A stretch of 64,000 bases of DNA, taken from contig NZ_CP073720.1 in the NCBI RefSeq assembly GCF_025137375.1, forward strand, positions 3,434,501-3,498,500, given 5' to 3'. Both the position numbers and the translations under genes were made by a program. Numbering within the stretch: position 1 is the stretch's first letter; each line of letters begins with the position of its first letter. Below the pieces are notes generated by a model that was not told where the DNA came from, made no database searches, and worked only from the letters and a program-made list of their open reading frames with translations. Below are positions 37,064 to 45,543 of this stretch, one piece after another. The stretch comes from Dactylosporangium fulvum. Lineage in GTDB: Bacteria; Actinomycetota; Actinomycetes; Mycobacteriales; Micromonosporaceae.

Positions 37064-37936
37064 GTGACGCAGCAGTCCGGCACTGGCGATGACGTGGTGC
37101 GCTACGAGCGCCGGGGTTCGATCGCCATCATCACCATGAACCGGCCTCGATACCGTAACGCGCAGAACTCGGCGATGACCTACGCCCTCGACGACGCTTT
37201 CTACCGTGCCGCCGACGACAACGAGGTCGCGGTGATCGTGCTTCGCGGTGCGGGTGAGCACTTCTGCGCCGGGCACGACATCGGGACGCCGGAGCGGGAC
37301 ATCGACCGGAGCTTCCCGCGCCGGGCCGGCCTCTGGTGGGACCACGTCGGCCGCTCGGGCGCCGAGAGCCGGTTCGCCCGCGAATCAGAGGTCTATCTTG
37401 GGATGTGCCGCCGGTGGCGGGACCTGCCCAAGCCGACCATCGCGTCGGTACACGGCGCCTGCATCGCGGGCGGGCTCATGCTGGCCTGGGTCTGCGACCT
37501 GATCATCGCCGCCGATGACGCGTTCTTCGCCGATCCCGTGCTGCGGATGGGCATCCCCGGAGTGGAGTACTTCGCCCACCCGTGGGCGCTCGGTGCTCGG
37601 CAGGCCAAGGAATTTCTCTTCCTCGGCGAGCGCATCGACGCCCACCGCGCCTACCAGCTCGGCATGGTGAACAGGGTCGTCGCGCGGGAGGATCTGGAGG
37701 CGTTCACGCTCGACATCGCGACACGGATCGCGTCGATGCCGCCCCTGGGCCTGGCGCTGGCAAAGCGGGCAGTGAACCAGGCCGAGGATCTCATGGGACT
37801 GCGGGACGGCATGGACGCCGCATTCGGCCTGCACCACCTGGCGCACGCGCACAACGCGGAGGTAGGACAGGACTCCCTAGCCGGCCACGACGCCCGATCG
37901 ATGCGCGCGGCCAGCCGAGAGGCCGACGCCGGCTGA
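37064..37936 (+). CDS. Enoyl-CoA hydratase/isomerase family protein
   Basis: GTG 37064 is preceded by AAGGGAGG at a good distance and yields 290 residues; longer in-frame readings would enter the previous gene. ITMNRPRYRNAQNSAM, then VLRGAGEHFCAGHDI (oxyanion hole), VHGACIAGGLMLAWVCDLIIA and RMGIPGVEYFAHPWALGARQAKEFLF define the crotonase core. Gly-Val-Glu in the second catalytic segment (GIPGVEYF) is a position where hydratases carry Glu. An insertion of about 25 residues (residues 85-115, SFPRRAGLWWDHVGR) distinguishes it from short hydratases. It ends the operon driven from operator g. Probable hydration of an enoyl-CoA made by the upstream dehydrogenase pair. Confidence 0.9.
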   Translation: MTQQSGTGDDVVRYERRGSIAIITMNRPRYRNAQNSAMTYALDDAFYRAADDNEVAVIVLRGAGEHFCAGHDIGTPERDIDRSFPRRAGLWWDHVGRSGAESRFARESEVYLGMCRRWRDLPKPTIASVHGACIAGGLMLAWVCDLIIAADDAFFADPVLRMGIPGVEYFAHPWALGARQAKEFLFLGERIDAHRAYQLGMVNRVVAREDLEAFTLDIATRIASMPPLGLALAKRAVNQAEDLMGLRDGMDAAFGLHHLAHAHNAEVGQDSLAGHDARSMRAASREADAG

Positions 37937-38035
37937 GATTCCGGCCTCCTGGGGGAGCTGCGGCATTCCAGTTGGTTGAGGATCTCTGCCGTTCGGTAGA
38001 GGTGGGGACGTTGCCGCGCTCGTATCTTCGCGGTC

Positions 38036-38854
38036 GTGACCGTGATTCGTACGCTGATCCAACGCCGGCCGCTGCTCTGGTTCATCGTGTTGACGTTCGT
38101 TCCGGCCTGGACCTACGAGCTCGTGTGCATCTTGCTGCTCCGGCTGCCGTTCCTGCCGTGGATGTTCGCCGCGCCGTTCATCGGTCCGGCCGCCGCCGCG
38201 TTCGTGGTGACCGCGGCCGTCGATGGACGCCGTGGTGTCCGTGACCTACTCAGCAAGCTGACGCGGTGGCGGGTCGGCGCGGGCTGGTATCTCCTCGTGG
38301 TGCTCGGCTCGCCAGCCTTGCTCATGCTGTGCGTCCTGCCGGTCCCCGGCGCTGTGACGGCCTTCCGGCCGTCGCTGGCAGCGCTGCCGGAGTATGTGTT
38401 GCTGTACCTCGTGGTGCTCATCCTCGGCGGCCCGCTCGGCGAGGAACCTGGCTGGCGATGCTTCGCGACACCCCGCCTCCAGCAACGGTTCGGTCCGGCC
38501 GGCGGCACTCTGATCCTCGGCCTGCTCTGGGCGGCATGGCATCTGCCACTGTCACTCATCGAGGGCTACAACCACGCCGGCGCTGACCTGCGGGGCATCC
38601 TCGTCCCGTTCCTCGTGTTCACCGGCTTCGTGGTGGCCGTGTCGTTCCCATTCACCTGGATCGCCAACCGCACCCAGGACAGCGGACCGATCGCCGTGCT
38701 GCTGCACACCTCGTTCAACGCATCACTGCTGCCAGTCCTCTTCCCCGACGTTCCCGACTCACTGCACTACGAACTGATCCAGGTCATCGCCCTCAGCCTG
38801 CTCGCCACCGTCACCCTCGCGTGCACACGAGGACGACTCGGCTACGACAAGTGA
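38036..38854 (+). CDS. CPBP-family intramembrane metalloprotease
   Basis: This 272-residue integral membrane protein starts at GTG 38036 and has about seven hydrophobic segments. The CPBP (CAAX protease/bacteriocin-processing) motifs are visible: GEEPGWR (EExxxR) near residue 140, WAAWHLP with the zinc-ligand-type histidine near residue 168, and HTSFNASLLP near residue 228. These enzymes cleave or mature peptides or act in immunity to bacteriocins. It has no obvious link to the catabolic genes and marks the edge of the regulated locus; there is no operator upstream. Confidence 0.9.
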   Translation: MTVIRTLIQRRPLLWFIVLTFVPAWTYELVCILLLRLPFLPWMFAAPFIGPAAAAFVVTAAVDGRRGVRDLLSKLTRWRVGAGWYLLVVLGSPALLMLCVLPVPGAVTAFRPSLAALPEYVLLYLVVLILGGPLGEEPGWRCFATPRLQQRFGPAGGTLILGLLWAAWHLPLSLIEGYNHAGADLRGILVPFLVFTGFVVAVSFPFTWIANRTQDSGPIAVLLHTSFNASLLPVLFPDVPDSLHYELIQVIALSLLATVTLACTRGRLGYDK

Positions 38855-39089
38855 GCACAATTTGCCGCGAACCGGCGCTTCAGCTGGCCGACAGTTGCCG
38901 CTCGGCACGCCGCGGGCTTGGCAGGTGGTCATCGACCGACAAACGGCCCTGCGTGCGGGTCCGCAACACACCGGCGGGTGGTGCGGGATCTACCGATCTG
39001 GGCACATCGATCGCCGGACCGGGCGGTACTTCGCTGTCGTGCGAGGCACCGTGTCCAGACCGGCACTCGCTTCACGCGTACGCGGATCT

Positions 39090-39458
39090 TCAGGCCGGCT
39101 TGACCGCAGCCAGGCCCAGAACGTCAGGAACGCCGTTCGGACCGATCTCCTCCACACGCTCGAGCCGCAGTCCGGCCGTGACCACCGCGTTCAGCAGATC
39201 GGCGAGCGGGACATGCCAGGCGCCGACACGGGCCCGGACCCCGGCCGGGCACCAGGCCTCGTAGGTATGCGACCGGTCGGCGTAGCGCTCATCGACGACG
39301 ACGGCGGGCCGACCGCTCCAGTCGGCGAACGCGCCCACGTAGCAGGGATGAACGCCGATGTGGACGAACCGCCCGCCAGGCTGCAGAACCCGGGCCACCT
39401 CGCGGAGCACGGCCGCGTAGTCCGGCACATCGGTGTGCGTCAAGACGTCAACTCCGCC
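39090..39458 (-). pseudogene. C-terminal remnant of a class I SAM-dependent methyltransferase
   Basis: About 120 codons match the end of a methyltransferase: VLREVARVLQPGGRFVHIGVHP is the post-motif III segment with the usual LxPGG turn, followed by YVGAFADWSGRP and LLNAVVTAGLRLERVEEIG. The N-terminal SAM-binding motif I is missing; upstream the frame continues into sequence without resemblance to methyltransferases, and the overlapping hypothetical gene begins in another frame. It is a truncated, non-functional fragment. Between 38855 and 39090 I see no gene. Confidence 0.6.
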
Positions 39459-40488
39459 CATGAAGGGCGTTATATGACCGTTGCTGACGTAACGACTCTT
39501 CGGCGATCGGCGGTCGTACCGTCCCTTGGGTGGGTCCCCACGCCGACGTCTGCCGGTCGCGGTTGGCATATGCCTTGCGTCGAGCCATGCGAAACCGCAA
39601 GCGTGCTGGGCCAACGACGTAGTGCCAGTTGTCGGTGACCCGATTGCCGAGGCCATCGAACACCCGGGCCGCTGACGGCCAATCCCGGGCCAGGCTGAAC
39701 GCGAGCGCGAACGAGTTGCACGCCCTCAGCCAGCCGACGGTGTGGCGGTGCTCGGCGTGCCAGATCGACCGCTCGGCGGCGACGCGCAACTCAGCCCGTA
39801 CCTCGGGATGCCGCATGTAGCTCCAGTCCTCCTCGGCAGTCAACGCCATCCATCGCTCCAGGTGGGCGATCGCGATGAGGGCGGGTAGCAGGCTGCCGGT
39901 CGGCGCTGTCTCCGCGGCAGACCGGGCGAAGGCGAACATCTCATCGTGACTACCGAACCACTTGCCGCACAGGTACTGCAGCATCTGTGCGTGCGCCACG
40001 TTGTTGAACGGTGCGTGCCGGACGGCACCGGCGAACCGCCGCTGTGCCTCGACCCGGCTGACCTGTAAGCCGCGTGCCGAGGTCACCAGGAAGGTCCACG
40101 GCGCGGGGTCGGCTTCGTCGACGGCCACCACCTCCCACAACGTCCGCTCGACGAGTACGAGCCTGCGGTGGAACTCCTGGAACTGCGACCGGCGGGTGAA
40201 CCTGGCGAAGCGCGATCCGCGGGCGTCCCAGGCCCATTGAACGCCCGCCGCGCCCTGCACCAAAGCCCGCAAGCTGTCTTGGGGCTCCGCGGCCACCCAT
40301 TCGCTGGCCAGCGCGTACGCGTTCGGCATGAACGAATACTCATCGATCAGCACGGTGCGCTCGTCACCTTGGGCGGCCTCCACCACCCGCTGTGCCTCGG
40401 CCCAGTTCCGTCCACGGAGTGCGTTGTACAAGGCATGCACGGTCGGATCTCCCGCAGACGGGTCCAGCCTCAGTCCCATTGACCACAC
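39448..40488 (-). CDS. Hypothetical soluble protein
   Basis: A 346-residue protein from GTG 40488 (AGGA eight bases upstream; ATG 40479 is the alternative). It has no domain I can name. The composition is that of a real helical, TPR-like soluble protein with regularly spaced Trp, Ala and Arg: LYNALRGRNWAEAQRVVEAA, YALASEWVAAEPQDSLRALVQG and MLQYLCGKWFGSHDEMFAFA look like helical hairpins. Similar proteins of unknown function occur in other actinomycetes as far as I recall. The last 45 residues after RKAYANRDRQ are low-complexity and overlap the methyltransferase remnant, so the 3' end may be altered. Confidence 0.6.
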   Translation of the reverse strand: MWSMGLRLDPSAGDPTVHALYNALRGRNWAEAQRVVEAAQGDERTVLIDEYSFMPNAYALASEWVAAEPQDSLRALVQGAAGVQWAWDARGSRFARFTRRSQFQEFHRRLVLVERTLWEVVAVDEADPAPWTFLVTSARGLQVSRVEAQRRFAGAVRHAPFNNVAHAQMLQYLCGKWFGSHDEMFAFARSAAETAPTGSLLPALIAIAHLERWMALTAEEDWSYMRHPEVRAELRVAAERSIWHAEHRHTVGWLRACNSFALAFSLARDWPSAARVFDGLGNRVTDNWHYVVGPARLRFRMARRKAYANRDRQTSAWGPTQGTVRPPIAEESLRQQRSYNALHGRS

Positions 40489-40569
40489 GCCGGCATCCTA
40501 GTGGGTCAAAATCGCACGGAACGATCCCAGGACCTGCGTCCGGTTTGAGTACGGGACGCGAGCAGTTCG

Positions 40570-40815
40570 GTGGTCGGGATCTCGCCCGATGGAGACCGGC
40601 AACACGGTCTGAGCAGAGCCGCGAAGAACCTGCTCAACCGGGCGGTGCGGAAGGCCGAATCGGCCAAGGCGGTCGCGCGGAAGGCGTTCCGCCCGGACAA
40701 GATCTCGGTCAGGGTAGGCGCCTTCGATCTCGCGAAGACCGGCTGCGGTCTGCGGGCGAAGTGCCGGAAGAAGGTCGGCGCCTACTGGGTCGGCACCGGC
40801 TACTCGAGGTACTGA
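40570..40815 (+). CDS. Possible small basic protein
   Basis: An 81-codon frame starting with GTG encodes a Lys/Arg-rich peptide (RAAKNLLNRAVRKAESAKAVARKA) ending in KVGAYWVGTGYSRY. There is no clear Shine-Dalgarno and no recognisable family. It is the only candidate in the roughly 370-bp gap between 40488 and 40858. It may be a fragment of a lost gene. Confidence 0.25.
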   Translation: MVGISPDGDRQHGLSRAAKNLLNRAVRKAESAKAVARKAFRPDKISVRVGAFDLAKTGCGLRAKCRKKVGAYWVGTGYSRY

Positions 40816-40857
40816 ATCCAGTGACGAAGATAGGTATCCTCGGACAGTGACGAGGAT

Positions 40858-41373
40858 ATGAGGCCCAGGTCGACGGCGATGTCGCTCGACCTGGGCCGGC
40901 ACCTCGGCCGGCTGTTCCGCCGGCCGTTGGCCCGCTGGCTCGACGAGACCCCCGACTCCATCGACGAGGATCTGCACACCACGGCGACGACCTGGGAGGA
41001 CCTGGGGGTCGGTCACATTGTGCGGGCGCTCGCCTGGGCGTTGACCGCCGGCGTGTGCTTCGTCGCGGGCATCGTCTCGATCACGGTCGAGGAGCTGGTG
41101 GCCGGCCACTCGAACCAGCCGTCCGGCGCGATCCAGGTGGCGTTCGGCATCGCGCTGCTCACCGGCCTCCTGCACGGCGGGGCAGCCGTCCTCGCCGGTC
41201 GGGGTAGCCGGCTCAGCGAGCGCAGCCGTCCGCGCGGCCGGAAGGCCCGGCTCGCCGACCCCGGGTCGGAAGGTCCGACCGGGGTGTGGCTGTGGCTACT
41301 GCGCCCCGGCAACCGATACTTCCTGATCGCCGCGGCCTTCTTCGCCGTGGGCGTCGTGAGCCTCAGCACCTGA
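40858..41373 (+). CDS. Hypothetical membrane protein
   Basis: This 171-residue protein has three convincing hydrophobic segments: ALAWALTAGVCFVAGIVSI near residue 58, AIQVAFGIALLTGLLHGGA near residue 92, and YFLIAAAFFAVGVVSL at the C-terminus, with a basic loop RGSRLSERSRPRGRKARL between the last two. The N-terminal 55 residues are cytoplasmic-like and acidic. No family is recognised. The 3' half overlaps, on the other strand, the tail of the long frame ending at 41013; the clear membrane pattern here argues that this strand is the coding one. Confidence 0.55.
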   Translation: MRPRSTAMSLDLGRHLGRLFRRPLARWLDETPDSIDEDLHTTATTWEDLGVGHIVRALAWALTAGVCFVAGIVSITVEELVAGHSNQPSGAIQVAFGIALLTGLLHGGAAVLAGRGSRLSERSRPRGRKARLADPGSEGPTGVWLWLLRPGNRYFLIAAAFFAVGVVSLST

Positions 41374-42221
41374 GTCGTGTGGCCTGCTCGAAAAGCTGTT
41401 GCGGGCCGCCGGAGGACCGACACCGGGACGGTCCGAGCCGTCGCCGACGCGGCGCGCTCCAATTTTGCTGCCACATCGGCGACCCGTGTAGCCGGCTGGC
41501 TTCCCGCGAGCTGGTTCAGCGCCGACACTACGGCCGCCCCGGCATCCTTGAATAGGCGCGCGAACTCCGGCCCGCACACCGCCACCGTCGCCTCGACGTC
41601 CGTCGCCAAGGACCGGGCGTTTGACCGGCGGTTCCAGCCAGAAACGGGCGCCCGGTCCGCCCAGGCCGCTACCTCCGACACCGCCGACCACAGCGTGAAC
41701 CGCACCTTGTCCACAAGAATTTCGAGCGGTTCGAATTCGTCTTCGATATCCGCGAAGGCGGCGAAGAGTTCGAGTTCGTTGTCAAGCGCCCGCATGCGGT
41801 CGACGGCTTGTCGCCACTTGCCCAGATCGGCCACGCCGTATTTCAGTCTGGCCGCGAGGAGCAGCGGCAGGGAATCCGGCAGTGCCTCCTCGTGTACCTG
41901 CGTGAGACGGATAACGGCGTCAGCCGAGAAGCCGGATAACATCTCGCCAACCCAGGCGATGTCGGTGTCGATCTTATCCAGTCGGCTGGTGAGATGTGTG
42001 AGAAGCGTTTCCTTGAGGTGGGTGGTATCCAGACCGAGGCCCTGCCGAAGGTGTTCAGCAATAGTGTCGTCCGACGGCATCCAACCCTGGTTCTCTATGT
42101 CGTTGTAGCGTTCCAAGGCCGGCGGGGCCTTCTCACCAATGGGTTCGCTGATTGGGTAGCCGTCGCCGCGCTCGAAGAGCGAGCAGGCCAGTTCGAAGTA
42201 CAGCAGGCTCGCGGTGCGCAC
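41374..42221 (-). pseudogene. Hypothetical helical protein, probably truncated at the 3' end
   Basis: The minus-strand frame from 42221 encodes a credible acidic helical protein for about 280 residues (for example HLRQGLGLDTTHLKETLLTHL, LKYGVADLGKWRQAVDRMRAL and EDEFEPLEILVDKVRFTLW). No family is recognised. Beyond about 41374 the frame continues for 120 more residues to a stop at 41013, but that part is the antisense of a membrane protein gene and is low-complexity. The natural 3' end is therefore probably lost. The start is adjacent to the IS630 remnant at 42230, so the 5' end may also be disturbed. Leu/Asp-rich helices suggest a tetratricopeptide-like or coiled-coil scaffold. Confidence 0.45.
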
Positions 42222-42229
42222 CGTGACAG

Positions 42230-42455
42230 CTGTACGGCGCCGCGTACAGCCCGCACGACAATCCGGTCGAACACATCTGGAACGCGTGCAAAGCCCAGCC
42301 GGCCAACACCGCGGTCACCTGGACCGAACGCATCCACCAGGCACGGGTGTTCTTCCGACGACGAACACCCCGACCAGATGCTGACCACCGCCGCACCATG
42401 GACCTCACCCTGGCTGCCCCACAGTTACGCGCAGAACTTCCGAGGACCCGCTTGG
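42230..42455 (+). mobile_element. IS630-family transposase remnant (C-terminal end, frameshifted)
   Basis: Translation from 42230 gives LYGAAYSPHDNPVEHIWNA, the final DDE-domain block of IS630-type transposases (the last catalytic acidic residue lies in SPxxNPxExxW). It continues to RIHQARVFFRR. A shift of frame near 42350 then gives DEHPDQMLTTAAPWTSPWLP followed by HSYAQNF, the usual end of this family. The rest of the element and its ends are absent, so it is inactive. Confidence 0.75.
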
Positions 42456-42655
42456 CACCCCGCGTCGCCCGGACGGCCGCCAAGGGGTTGGCCCGCCGCC
42501 CGGCCGAGCTGCTCGCCGAGGCCGCGCCGGTGTGGGCCGGGCTGCTGCGGCCGGGCGGCGCGCTGGGCATCGCGTGGAACACGTTCGTGGTGTGGCGCGA
42601 GGAGGCCGGCGGCGTGCTCGCCGCCGCCGGCCTCGAGGTGAGCGTGAAACAGGCG
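42455..42655 (+). pseudogene. Methyltransferase C-terminal scrap (Trm11-like)
   Basis: The plus-strand frame following the IS remnant reads ELLAEAAPVWAGLLRPGGALGIAWNTFVVWREEAGGVLAAAGLEV. LLRPGGxLGIAWNT followed by a short helix and AAGLEV is typical of the end of actinobacterial Trm11/UPF0020-like SAM methyltransferases. No upstream part is present. It stops against the end of the GH20 gene. Confidence 0.4.
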
Positions 42656-45073
42656 CTACCGGTTGAACTGGAACCAGTTGAGGTTGACGAAGTCGGCGCC
42701 CGCGGTGCCGGTGAAGGTGAGGAACACCGTGTGGACGCCGGTGGCCGCGCCGGTCAGGTTGGTGGTGTTGGTGGTCCAGGTCTGCCAGCCGCCGGTGGAG
42801 GTGACGGGGACGCTGGCGATGATCGGGCCGGTGGTGGAGTCCAGGCGGTACTGGATGGTGCCGCTGGACGCGCCGGAGGCCAGCCGCGTGGTCACCGACG
42901 CCGCGGTCGGGGTGCCGAAGTCCACGTTGGTGTAGCCGAGCCAGTCGCCGGGCGTGATGAAGCCGACGCTCTGGCCGCCGCCGGTGTCGGTGGTGGTCTC
43001 GGTCTGGGTGCCGGACTGGCTGCTGAAGCTCTCCGCCTGCCGCACGCTGTACGCGTTGGGCAGTCCGCCGCCGGCGTTGAACTGTAGCCAGTTGAGGTTG
43101 ACGAAGTCGGCGCCCGCGGTGCCGGTGAAGGTGAGGTACAGCCGGTGCACGCCGGTGGCCGCGCCGGTCAGGTTGGTGGTGGTGCTGGTCCAGGTCTGCC
43201 AGCCGCCGGTGGAGGTGACGGGGACACTGGCGATGATCGGGCCGGTGGTGGAGTCCAGGCGGTACTGGATGGTGCCGCTGGACGCGCCGGAGGCCAGCCG
43301 GGTCGTGACCGAGGCCGGCGACGCCGCGCCGAAGTCGAGGTCGTAGGCGAGCGTGTCGCCGGGCGTGATGAAGCCGACGCTCTGGCCGCCGCCGGTGTCG
43401 GTGGTGGTCTCGGTCTGCGTCCCGGTCTGGGCGCTGTAGCTCTCGGCCTCGATCTTGGTGTACGCGCTGCGCGTCGTCTGCTGCGTGCCCCACGGGACCT
43501 GCGGCGAGCTGTAGAAGTTGATGCCCTGCACCGTCCACCGCGGGCCCTGCGCGCCGAGCCGCACCTTGAAGGTGTCCCAGTTGCGCACCGCCTGCGGCGA
43601 CCACGCCAGCTCGGCCAGCGCCGGCATCCGCGGGAACGCCATGTACTCGATGTCGGCGAGCTTCGTGAGCGTCTCCGACCACAATGGAGCCTCGACGCCG
43701 AGGATCGCGCTCGCCGGCACGCCGGACAGGTAGGCGCCCGGGTCCCAGTTGTAGGCGGTCTGCACCTCGATGAGGCCGGCCCAGCTCAGGCCGAGCGGGG
43801 TCTGGTTGTTGTACTTCATGTCGAGGTACGTCTTGTTCGCCGGCGACAGCAGGACCTTGCCACCCTTGCTCACGGCCGCGCTGAGGTCCGCGTCGGAGGT
43901 GCCGGTGCCCCAGAACTGCGCGACCCGGTTCGCGGTGTGGTTCGCCTGCCCGATCTGGTGCCAGCCCATTACGGTCTTGCCCGCGTTGCCGACGTACGGC
44001 TGGATGCGGTTGATGAAGGTGCGGTAGTCCGCCGCCGGCGTGCTCGACGCCTCGTCGCCACCGATGTGCAGGTAGGGGCCGGGGGTGATGGCGGCCAGCT
44101 CGTTGAGCACCTGCTGTACGAAGGTGTAGGTGATCTCCTTGTTCACGCACAGCGAGCTGAACCCGACGTTGGTCCCGGTGTAGAGCGGTGGGGCGGTGTT
44201 GTTGCAGTTGAGCTCCGCGTAGGAGGCGAGCGCCGCGTTGGTGTGGCCGGGCATGTCGATCTCCGGCACGATCGTCACGTGCCGGGTGGCCGCATAGTTG
44301 ACGATCTCGGTGTACTGCGCCTTGGTGTAGTAGCCGCCCTGGCCGCCGCCGACCTGCGTGCTGCCGCCGTAGGTCGCCAGCCGGGGCCACGCGTCGACGA
44401 CGATCCGCCAGCCCTGGTCGTCGGAGAGGTGCAGGTGCAGGGTGTTGAGCTTGTACTGCGCGATCTCGTCGATGTACCGCTTGACGACGTCGACGCCGAA
44501 GAAGTGCCGGGACACGTCGAGCATCGCGCCGCGGTAGGCGTAGCGCGGGTAGTCGACGATCCGGCCACCGGCGACGGTCCAGGGTCCGCTCTGGGCGGTC
44601 TTCGCCTCGATCGACGGCGGCAGCAGCTGGCGCAGCGTCTGCACGCCGTGGAACAGCCCGGCCGCGGTCTGCGCCCGGATCGTGACGAGTGAGGCGGTGA
44701 CGTCGAGCTGGTAGCCCTCGGCACCCACGCTCGCATCGGCGCCGGACAGCAGCAGCGCGATGCCGCTCGTCGGCGTGCCGCTCGCGGCGACGACCGGCAG
44801 CGCGTAGCCGGTCGACGGGCGGAGGACGCCGGCGAGCTGGTTGCCGACCTCGGTCGCGGGGGCGGAGCCGGGCTGGGTCTGGATCGAGGCGTTCGACGGC
44901 AGCGTGTAGGTCACGCCGGCCGCGGGCTGCGCCGACACCGGCGCGGGTACGACGTCGGAGAGGCTCACCGCGGCGCTGGCCGGGGAGGCCGCCAGCAGCA
45001 AGGCGGCGCCGGTGGCGGCGGTCGCGACGGCCAGCGCCGCGGTGAGCAGCAGGTTACGCGGGGAACGGTGCAC
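42656..45073 (-). CDS. Secreted beta-N-acetylhexosaminidase (GH20) with two C-terminal carbohydrate-binding repeats
   Basis: This 805-residue enzyme has an N-terminal Sec signal (residues 1-34, ending PASA-A), a GH20b-like domain to about 150, and the GH20 barrel to about 510 with RGAMLDVSRHFF, LHLHLSDDQGWR, PEIDMPGHT and the catalytic pair D340-E341 in HIGGDEAS. Two CBM6-like domains of about 125 residues follow, each starting EAESYSAQ/QAESFSSQ and ending FVNLNW. It removes terminal GlcNAc from chitin oligomers or glycans outside the cell by substrate-assisted catalysis. The DNA of the two binding domains is nearly identical over some 230 bp. The gene is intact, flanked by mobile-element debris on both sides. 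Direct repeats upstream may be a sugar-responsive operator. Confidence 0.95.
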   Translation of the reverse strand: MHRSPRNLLLTAALAVATAATGAALLLAASPASAAVSLSDVVPAPVSAQPAAGVTYTLPSNASIQTQPGSAPATEVGNQLAGVLRPSTGYALPVVAASGTPTSGIALLLSGADASVGAEGYQLDVTASLVTIRAQTAAGLFHGVQTLRQLLPPSIEAKTAQSGPWTVAGGRIVDYPRYAYRGAMLDVSRHFFGVDVVKRYIDEIAQYKLNTLHLHLSDDQGWRIVVDAWPRLATYGGSTQVGGGQGGYYTKAQYTEIVNYAATRHVTIVPEIDMPGHTNAALASYAELNCNNTAPPLYTGTNVGFSSLCVNKEITYTFVQQVLNELAAITPGPYLHIGGDEASSTPAADYRTFINRIQPYVGNAGKTVMGWHQIGQANHTANRVAQFWGTGTSDADLSAAVSKGGKVLLSPANKTYLDMKYNNQTPLGLSWAGLIEVQTAYNWDPGAYLSGVPASAILGVEAPLWSETLTKLADIEYMAFPRMPALAELAWSPQAVRNWDTFKVRLGAQGPRWTVQGINFYSSPQVPWGTQQTTRSAYTKIEAESYSAQTGTQTETTTDTGGGQSVGFITPGDTLAYDLDFGAASPASVTTRLASGASSGTIQYRLDSTTGPIIASVPVTSTGGWQTWTSTTTNLTGAATGVHRLYLTFTGTAGADFVNLNWLQFNAGGGLPNAYSVRQAESFSSQSGTQTETTTDTGGGQSVGFITPGDWLGYTNVDFGTPTAASVTTRLASGASSGTIQYRLDSTTGPIIASVPVTSTGGWQTWTTNTTNLTGAATGVHTVFLTFTGTAGADFVNLNWFQFNR
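42677..42910 (-). repeat. Near-identical 414-bp-spaced repeat, copy 1 (within GH20 binding domain 2)
   Basis: About 230 bp encoding the second half of the last binding domain recur 414 bp further on with only a few mismatches. Shared peptide: GTIQYRLDSTTGPIIASVP. Confidence 0.8.
43091..43325 (-). repeat. Near-identical 414-bp-spaced repeat, copy 2 (within GH20 binding domain 1)
   Basis: Second copy of the repeat. Identity at the DNA level, including wobble positions, points to recent duplication or gene conversion between the two binding domains. Confidence 0.8.
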
Positions 45074-45090
45074 GGCATCCTCCAGCGAAA

Positions 45091-45112
45091 CTGTTAAGTT
45101 TCCTGTTAGTTT
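45091..45112. promoter_or_regulatory. Direct repeat upstream of the GH20 gene
   Basis: CTGTTAAGTT at 45091-45100 and CTGTTAGTTT at 45103-45112 are direct repeats one near-helical turn apart, 18-39 bp before the GH20 start. Elements of the CTGTTA/TAACAG type precede many actinomycete glycosidase genes and may bind a sugar-responsive repressor. Confidence 0.4.
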
Positions 45113-45189
45113 GACGGCACGCTATGTCCCGCGCGGGAAAGTGTCAAGGGGGAGTCACCTCCCTCCGAGTTCCTCCCAGCTGCGCTGGG

Positions 45190-45354
45190 GTAGTAGCCCG
45201 AATCTTCACCAGCTACCTCGCGGGACGCGGTATCTTCGCCATCGCCGAAGAGCTCACTCGCGACGGCATACCCTGTCCGTCCGCCCATGATCCGCAACGC
45301 AACCGGCACCGCAGCGGAATTGCCTGGTTCAAGATGGCCATCCGCGTCATCCTG
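45190..45354 (+). pseudogene. Serine recombinase (recombinase-domain) fragment
   Basis: The plus strand encodes VVARIFTSYLAGRGIFAIAE, then LTRDGIPCPSAHDPQRN and RHRSGIAWFKMAIRVIL. This is the signature of the recombinase domain of large serine integrases (IF..Yl.G.gi..IA..L...GIP.PS). The N-terminal catalytic domain with its serine and the following RYTG-type motif are absent or out of frame. It is an inactive leftover and marks a former integration event. The rest of the 470-bp gap 45074-45543 holds no other gene. Confidence 0.65.
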
Positions 45355-45543
45355 ACGAGAGAAGCGATGCATAGACCTACCAGCGGGCGGTCAACGCAAC
45401 GCCATGCGACGGGTCACCGACCCCGAGAGAACCGAAAGGGGAACCCCGCCAAGATCGTAGCTGCTACGCATACTGGCTCTCACCAGCACTGGCCTGCGCG
45501 GAGCGCTGGAATGAGTTTTGGGCAGGCGCAACGCTGCGGTGTC

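Noticed and set aside
38855-39089. Possible ISL3-type transposase fragment (HRRVVRDLPIW)
   Set aside because: Only about ten residues resemble the family zinc-ribbon region and no other motif follows; too weak to call.
42405-44390. A 661-codon minus-strand frame overlapping the GH20 gene
   Set aside because: His/Arg/Pro-rich shadow frame; the frame encoding the hexosaminidase has the signal peptide and catalytic motifs.
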